In this document: piece after piece, positions 60,803-64,000 of the stretch
Numbering within the stretch: position 1 is the stretch's first letter
Layout: every line of letters begins with the position of its first letter
NCBI GenBank assembly: GCA_963764465.1
Contig: CAVXSO010000006.1
Coordinates: 868,001-932,000, forward strand
Source of the DNA: JAJXXT01 sp963764465
GTDB lineage: Bacteria > Pseudomonadota > Alphaproteobacteria > Acetobacterales > Acetobacteraceae
Direction: 5' to 3'
DNA length: 64,000 bases
The notes under the pieces: model-generated
What the model was told of the DNA's origin: nothing
Seen by the model: only the letters and a program-made list of their open reading frames with translations
The model's database searches: none
Translations under genes and position numbers: made by a program

Positions 60803-61201
60803 CTACCGCTGGTAGGGCGTGGGGAGGAGTTCCGCGATGGGGACGACCACGTCCGTGGCGATGATCACCCGCGCGCCGGGGTGGTGGTCCAGCAGGAGTT
60901 CGCGGCAGCGGCCACAGGGGGGAACGATGGTGGGGGGCCCGGGCGGCTCCTCCGGCTTCGGCTGGCGGACGGCGACGATGAGGTCGACCTCGGAGACACC
61001 TTCCAGCAGGGCGCGGCCGATGGCCACCGCCTCCGCGCAGGTGGCCATGCTGCCGACGGTGGTGCCGAGATGGATGCCGGTCACGATGCGCCCGTCGCGG
61101 CCGCGCAGGGCCGCCGCGACGGTATGCCAGAACGGCCGGTAATGCGCCGCCAGCACCGCGCGGGCGGTGGCGACGAGCTCCTCCTCGGCGGGACCGAACA
61201 C
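60803..61201 (-). CDS. Cytidine-deaminase-like protein
   Basis: The 132-residue protein has the zinc site Cys55-Ala-Glu57 and PPCGRC (Cys96, Cys99), the CAE...PCxxC arrangement of the small cytidine-deaminase class. The GTG start at 61201 lies 9 bp after recA and may be co-transcribed with it. IHLGTTVGSMATCAE is less conserved than in true cytidine deaminases, so another base or nucleoside is possible. Confidence 0.8.
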   Translation of the reverse strand: MFGPAEEELVATARAVLAAHYRPFWHTVAAALRGRDGRIVTGIHLGTTVGSMATCAEAVAIGRALLEGVSEVDLIVAVRQPKPEEPPGPPTIVPPCGRCRELLLDHHPGARVIIATDVVVPIAELLPTPYQR

Positions 61202-61210
61202 CAGGCGAGG

Positions 61211-62239
61211 CTACTCCGCCGCTTCCTCGGTCTCCGGCTCGCCCATCAGGGCCTCGGCGACGATGCCGGCCTGCTCGCGGATGCGGTTCTCGATCTGGTT
61301 GGCGACGTCCGGATGGTCGCGGAGGAACGCCTTGGCGTTCTCGCGGCCCTGGCCGATGCGCTGGCTGTCGAAGGAGAACCAGGCGCCGGATTTCTCCACC
61401 ACGTTGGCCTTCACGCCGAGATCGACCAGTTCGCCCATCTTGCTGATGCCTTCGCCGTACATGATGTCGAACTCGACCTGGCGGAACGGGGGAGCGAGCT
61501 TGTTTTTCACCACCTTCACGCGGGTCTGGTTGCCGACGACCTCCTCCCGCTCCTTGATCTGGCCGATGCGGCGGATCTCCAGGCGGATGGAAGCATAGAA
61601 TTTCAGTGCGTTACCGCCCGTCGTTGTCTCCGGGTTGCCGAACATGACGCCGATCTTGAGGCGGATCTGGTTGAGGAAGACCAGCATCGTGTTGGAGCGG
61701 CTGACGGAGCCGGTGATCTTGCGCAGCGCCTGGCTCATCAACCGGGCGTGCAGGCCCACGTGGCTGTCGCCCATCTCGCCCTCGAGCTCCGCGCGGGGGA
61801 CGAGGGCGGCGACGGAGTCGATGACTAGGACGTCGATGGCGCCGGAGCGGACCAGCGTGTCGGCGATCTCCAGCGCCTGCTCGCCGGCGTCCGGCTGGGA
61901 AATCAGGAGGTTATCGACATCGACGCCGAGCTTGCGGGCGTAGCCGGGGTCGAGCGCGTGCTCCGCGTCGATGAAGGCGCAGGTGCCGCCGCGCTTCTGC
62001 GCCTCCGCGATGGCGTGCAGCGCGAGGGTGGTTTTTCCTGATGATTCAGGGCCGTAGATCTCGACGATGCGGCCGCGCGGGAGGCCGCCGATGCCGAGCG
62101 CCATGTCCAGGCCCAGCGAGCCCGAGGAAATGACCTCGATCGCCTCCGACGGGCGGGCCCCCATCCGCATGATCGAGCCCTTGCCGAAGGCGCGCTCGAT
62201 CTGCGCCATGGCGGCATCGAGCGCCTTGTTCTTTTCCAT
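61211..62239 (-). CDS. recA: Recombinase A
   Basis: The 342-residue RecA has the Walker A GPESSGKT (63-70), the MAW region NALKFYASIRLEIRR and the L2-type segment NQIRLKIGVMFGNPETTTGGN. It drives homologous recombination and LexA cleavage. The ATG at 62239 has GGAGA 7 nt upstream; a longer frame from 62314 is rejected. A LexA box lies in its promoter. Confidence 0.98.
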   Translation of the reverse strand: MEKNKALDAAMAQIERAFGKGSIMRMGARPSEAIEVISSGSLGLDMALGIGGLPRGRIVEIYGPESSGKTTLALHAIAEAQKRGGTCAFIDAEHALDPGYARKLGVDVDNLLISQPDAGEQALEIADTLVRSGAIDVLVIDSVAALVPRAELEGEMGDSHVGLHARLMSQALRKITGSVSRSNTMLVFLNQIRLKIGVMFGNPETTTGGNALKFYASIRLEIRRIGQIKEREEVVGNQTRVKVVKNKLAPPFRQVEFDIMYGEGISKMGELVDLGVKANVVEKSGAWFSFDSQRIGQGRENAKAFLRDHPDVANQIENRIREQAGIVAEALMGEPETEEAAE

Positions 62240-62338
62240 CTCTACGTCTCCGCGCGAATCCGGTTGTCTCAGGTCACGTCGCGCCAGACTGCACGCCGGA
62301 ATGGCGGCAGACAATCGCGACTCGGTTGTTGGCGTTAA

Positions 62339-62366
62339 CTTATCGTTCTTTTTTTGTTCTTGTCAC
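62339..62366 (-). promoter_or_regulatory. recA promoter
   Basis: On the minus strand GTGACA (62361-62366) is the -35 and GATAAG (62339-62344) the -10, spaced 16 bp. The SOS box fills the spacer, the classic arrangement for LexA repression. Transcript leader of about 90 nt. Confidence 0.6.
62345..62359 (-). promoter_or_regulatory. LexA (SOS) box of recA
   Basis: GTTC-TTTTTTT-GTTC is a perfect copy of the alphaproteobacterial direct-repeat LexA site GTTC-N7-GTTC (GAAC-N7-GAAC on the recA strand). Confidence 0.88.
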
Positions 62367-62941
62367 GCCCCTTCGATCGAAACCTCGGGCCAGCGCTCGC
62401 GGACGGAGCGAACCACGGTTGGCCATGCGCGCGCCAGCGGGCGGTGCGGGTTGGGGCGCAACCGCAGCGCGAAGAGGTCCGCGAGGCCAAACGGGGCGAC
62501 GACGTGGGGGCTGCCATCCGGCCGAAGGCGGACGCCGACAGCGAAGGCCGGGGCGACGAAGCGGGCGAGCGCGGCCTGGGTGGAGGGGAGCGGGGCGTAG
62601 GGCTCGCCGAAATGCGCCTCGAACCAGAGATGGACGCGGGCCTGGTTGCGGACCTGGACCGGGGCCGGGAGCGAAGGCGGCAGGGCGGCCGCGACGCGGC
62701 GGATGACCTGGTCCTCGGCGTCCCAGGAGGTGTCCGGGTCGAAGTAGCCGACATCGATGTCGCGCAGGCCGTGGCCTGGCGGGCGGGAGGTGAGGTGGTT
62801 CCACGCTGTCTGGTAGACGGCGCCGGAAAAGACGAGCCAGTCCGGGAGATCCAGGGCGGCGAGAGCCTCCAGGACCTGCATGAGGCCTGCGTTGGCGCAC
62901 AGGATCGCGGCGAGGCGGGTGGCGCCGGCCGGCTGCGTCAC
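62363..62941 (-). CDS. Nucleotidyltransferase-family protein (DUF925-like)
   Basis: The 192-residue protein has the fold markers WLVFSGAVYQTAWNHLTSRPP and the metal-binding DIDVGYFDPD, followed by RVHLWFEAHFGEPYAPLPSTQAALARF. Such proteins are predicted nucleotidyltransferases without a known substrate. It overlaps the enolase-superfamily gene by 4 bp and ends 123 bp before the recA start, inside the recA promoter region. Confidence 0.82.
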   Translation of the reverse strand: MTQPAGATRLAAILCANAGLMQVLEALAALDLPDWLVFSGAVYQTAWNHLTSRPPGHGLRDIDVGYFDPDTSWDAEDQVIRRVAAALPPSLPAPVQVRNQARVHLWFEAHFGEPYAPLPSTQAALARFVAPAFAVGVRLRPDGSPHVVAPFGLADLFALRLRPNPHRPLARAWPTVVRSVRERWPEVSIEGA

Positions 62942-64000
62942 ACAGCGAGCTCGCGCATGGCGGCGATGAGGTTGGCCTTGCCCTCGAAGCCGACGCCGGG
63001 AAGCTCCGGCATGGTGATGTGGCCGTCCCTGACCTCCACGCTGTCGGGGAAGCCGCCATAGGGCTGGAACAGGTCCGGGTAGTTCTCGTTGCCGCCGAGG
63101 CCGAGGCCCGCTGCGATGGCGAGCGACATCTGGTGGCCGCCATGGGGGATGCAGCGGGAGGGCGACCAGCCGGCGGCCTGCACGACCTCCAGCGTGCGCT
63201 GGTATTCGCAGAGGCCGTAGGAGAGCGCGCAGTCGAATTGCAGCCAGTCGCGGTCTGGCCGCATGCCGCCGTGGCGAAGCAGGTTGCGGGCGTCCTGGTG
63301 GCTGAAGAGGTTTTCGCCCGTGGCCATGGGGCCGGGGTAGAAATCCGCCAGCGCGGCCTGCAGCGCGTAGTCCAGCGGGTCGCCGGCTTCCTCGTACCAG
63401 AAGAGAGGGTAGGCGCGGAGCATCCTGGCGTAGGCGATGGCTGTTTCGAGGTCGAAACGGCCGTTGGCATCCACGGCGAGCTGGGCGCTGGTGCCGATTT
63501 CCGCGAGGACGGATTCGATGCGGGCCTGGTCCTCGGCGATGGAGGCGCCGCCGATCTTCATTTTGACGACGTTGTAGCCGCGGTCGACGTAGGAGCGCAT
63601 TTCGGCGCGCAGTTGGCGCGTGTCCTTGCCGGGGTAGTAGTAGCCGCCGGCAGCGTAGACGAAGACGCGCGGATTGGGGGCGCGGCCGGCGCGCTCGGCG
63701 AGGAGGCGGAAGAGCGGCACGCCGGCGATCTTGGCGGTGGCGTCCCAGATGGCCATGTCCAGCGTGCCGACGGCGACCGAGCGCTCGCCGTGGCCGCCGG
63801 GCTTTTCGTTGGCCATCATCGCGGCCCAGACGCGATCCGGGTCGAGGTTGGTGCCGGCGGGATCGAGCAGGGTGGCGGGGGCGGCCTCGCGGATGCGGGG
63901 GGCGAAACGCTCGCGGATGAGGCCGCCCTGGCCGTAGCGGCCGTTGGAGTTGAAGCCATAGCCGATGACGCGGCGCCCGTCGCGCACCGCGTCCGTCACC
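62938..64000 (-). CDS. Mandelate racemase/enolase-superfamily protein, N-terminus outside window
   Basis: The 353 visible residues lack about the first 40 of the family. The catalytic-barrel motifs are present: VKMKIGG (KxK), AVDANGRFD (Asp ligand), FWYEEAGDP (Glu ligand), TGENLFS (Glu ligand) and PHGGHQMSLAI with the His of acid/base catalysis. The pattern fits sugar-acid dehydratases such as galactarate/talarate-type enzymes. Exact reaction not assigned. Confidence 0.85.
   Translation of the reverse strand, partial: VTDAVRDGRRVIGYGFNSNGRYGQGGLIRERFAPRIREAAPATLLDPAGTNLDPDRVWAAMMANEKPGGHGERSVAVGTLDMAIWDATAKIAGVPLFRLLAERAGRAPNPRVFVYAAGGYYYPGKDTRQLRAEMRSYVDRGYNVVKMKIGGASIAEDQARIESVLAEIGTSAQLAVDANGRFDLETAIAYARMLRAYPLFWYEEAGDPLDYALQAALADFYPGPMATGENLFSHQDARNLLRHGGMRPDRDWLQFDCALSYGLCEYQRTLEVVQAAGWSPSRCIPHGGHQMSLAIAAGLGLGGNENYPDLFQPYGGFPDSVEVRDGHITMPELPGVGFEGKANLIAAMRELAV

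Overview
The window is high-GC DNA (most genes look close to 70% G+C, with dense ATGA, GTGA and TTGA stop/start overlaps) and carries typical alphaproteobacterial chromosome markers: lon-clpX-clpP-tig followed by tRNA-Leu, a recA with a GTTC-N7-GTTC LexA box, and FNR/FixK-type TTGAT-N4-ATCAA boxes. Gene content (SorAB sulfite dehydrogenase, PEP-CTERM protein, TPR-glycosyltransferase, BKACE and M81 enzymes) fits the Rhodospirillales/Acetobacteraceae best, but family placement is inference. No transposase, integrase, phage gene or CRISPR array was seen. Layout: (1) 1-6.1 kb, minus strand: protein quality control (lon partial, clpX, clpP, tig) and tRNA-Leu(UAG). (2) 6.2-7.7 kb: sulfite dehydrogenase sorAB. 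(3) 8.0-12.4 kb: an orphan LuxR-type regulator, a membrane histidine kinase, an NtrC-type sigma-54 activator, and a secreted repeat protein with its own sigma-54-type promoter. The activator has no stop codon and reads in frame into the secreted protein. (4) 12.4-13.5 kb: pyrF and two tiny genes, one a 51-aa lipoprotein. (5) 13.7-16.3 kb: a genomic scar. A serine beta-lactamase-family gene is split by a foreign segment holding an RTX-toxin-type acyltransferase with both catalytic residues changed, a frameshifted unknown gene and the front part of an RTX-type lipase that is fused in frame to the remaining beta-lactamase. (6) 16.4-20.0 kb: TPP enzyme, MFS transporter and cysteine dioxygenase. 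(7) 20.0-22.2 kb: divergent universal stress protein and hemN around an FNR/FixK-like box. (8) 22.2-31.4 kb, minus strand: SIS-domain protein with a peptide-type ABC importer lacking ATPases, a decayed NRAMP gene, DMT transporter, TPR protein, SDR and a nitronate-monooxygenase-type enzyme. (9) 31.5-41.7 kb, plus strand: Hsp70-like protein, then a long catabolic cluster (two acyl-CoA dehydrogenases, SDR, BKACE, GMC oxidoreductase, M81 peptidase, carboxymuconolactone-decarboxylase-like protein, thiolase). (10) 41.8-43.3 kb: CBS-domain protein behind a perfect FNR/FixK box, and a PEP-CTERM protein. (11) 43.3-48.6 kb: two alpha/beta hydrolases, flavin amine oxidase, SMP-30 lactonase, an arginase-fold protein with an altered metal site and a thioesterase. 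(12) 48.7-54.5 kb: seven tightly packed genes joining a ModA-like binding protein, a cytochrome b, a molybdopterin enzyme, three glycosyltransferase-like proteins and a radical SAM/SPASM enzyme. (13) 54.6-58.4 kb: a complete spermidine/iron-type ABC importer. (14) 58.5-64.0 kb, minus strand: RidA, an LprI-like secreted protein, an MBL-fold hydrolase, a cytidine-deaminase-like protein, recA, a nucleotidyltransferase and a partial enolase-superfamily gene. The most promising undescribed systems are the kinase/sigma-54/secreted-protein unit (3) and the molybdoenzyme/radical SAM/glycosyltransferase operon (12). The best evolutionary story is the scar (5).
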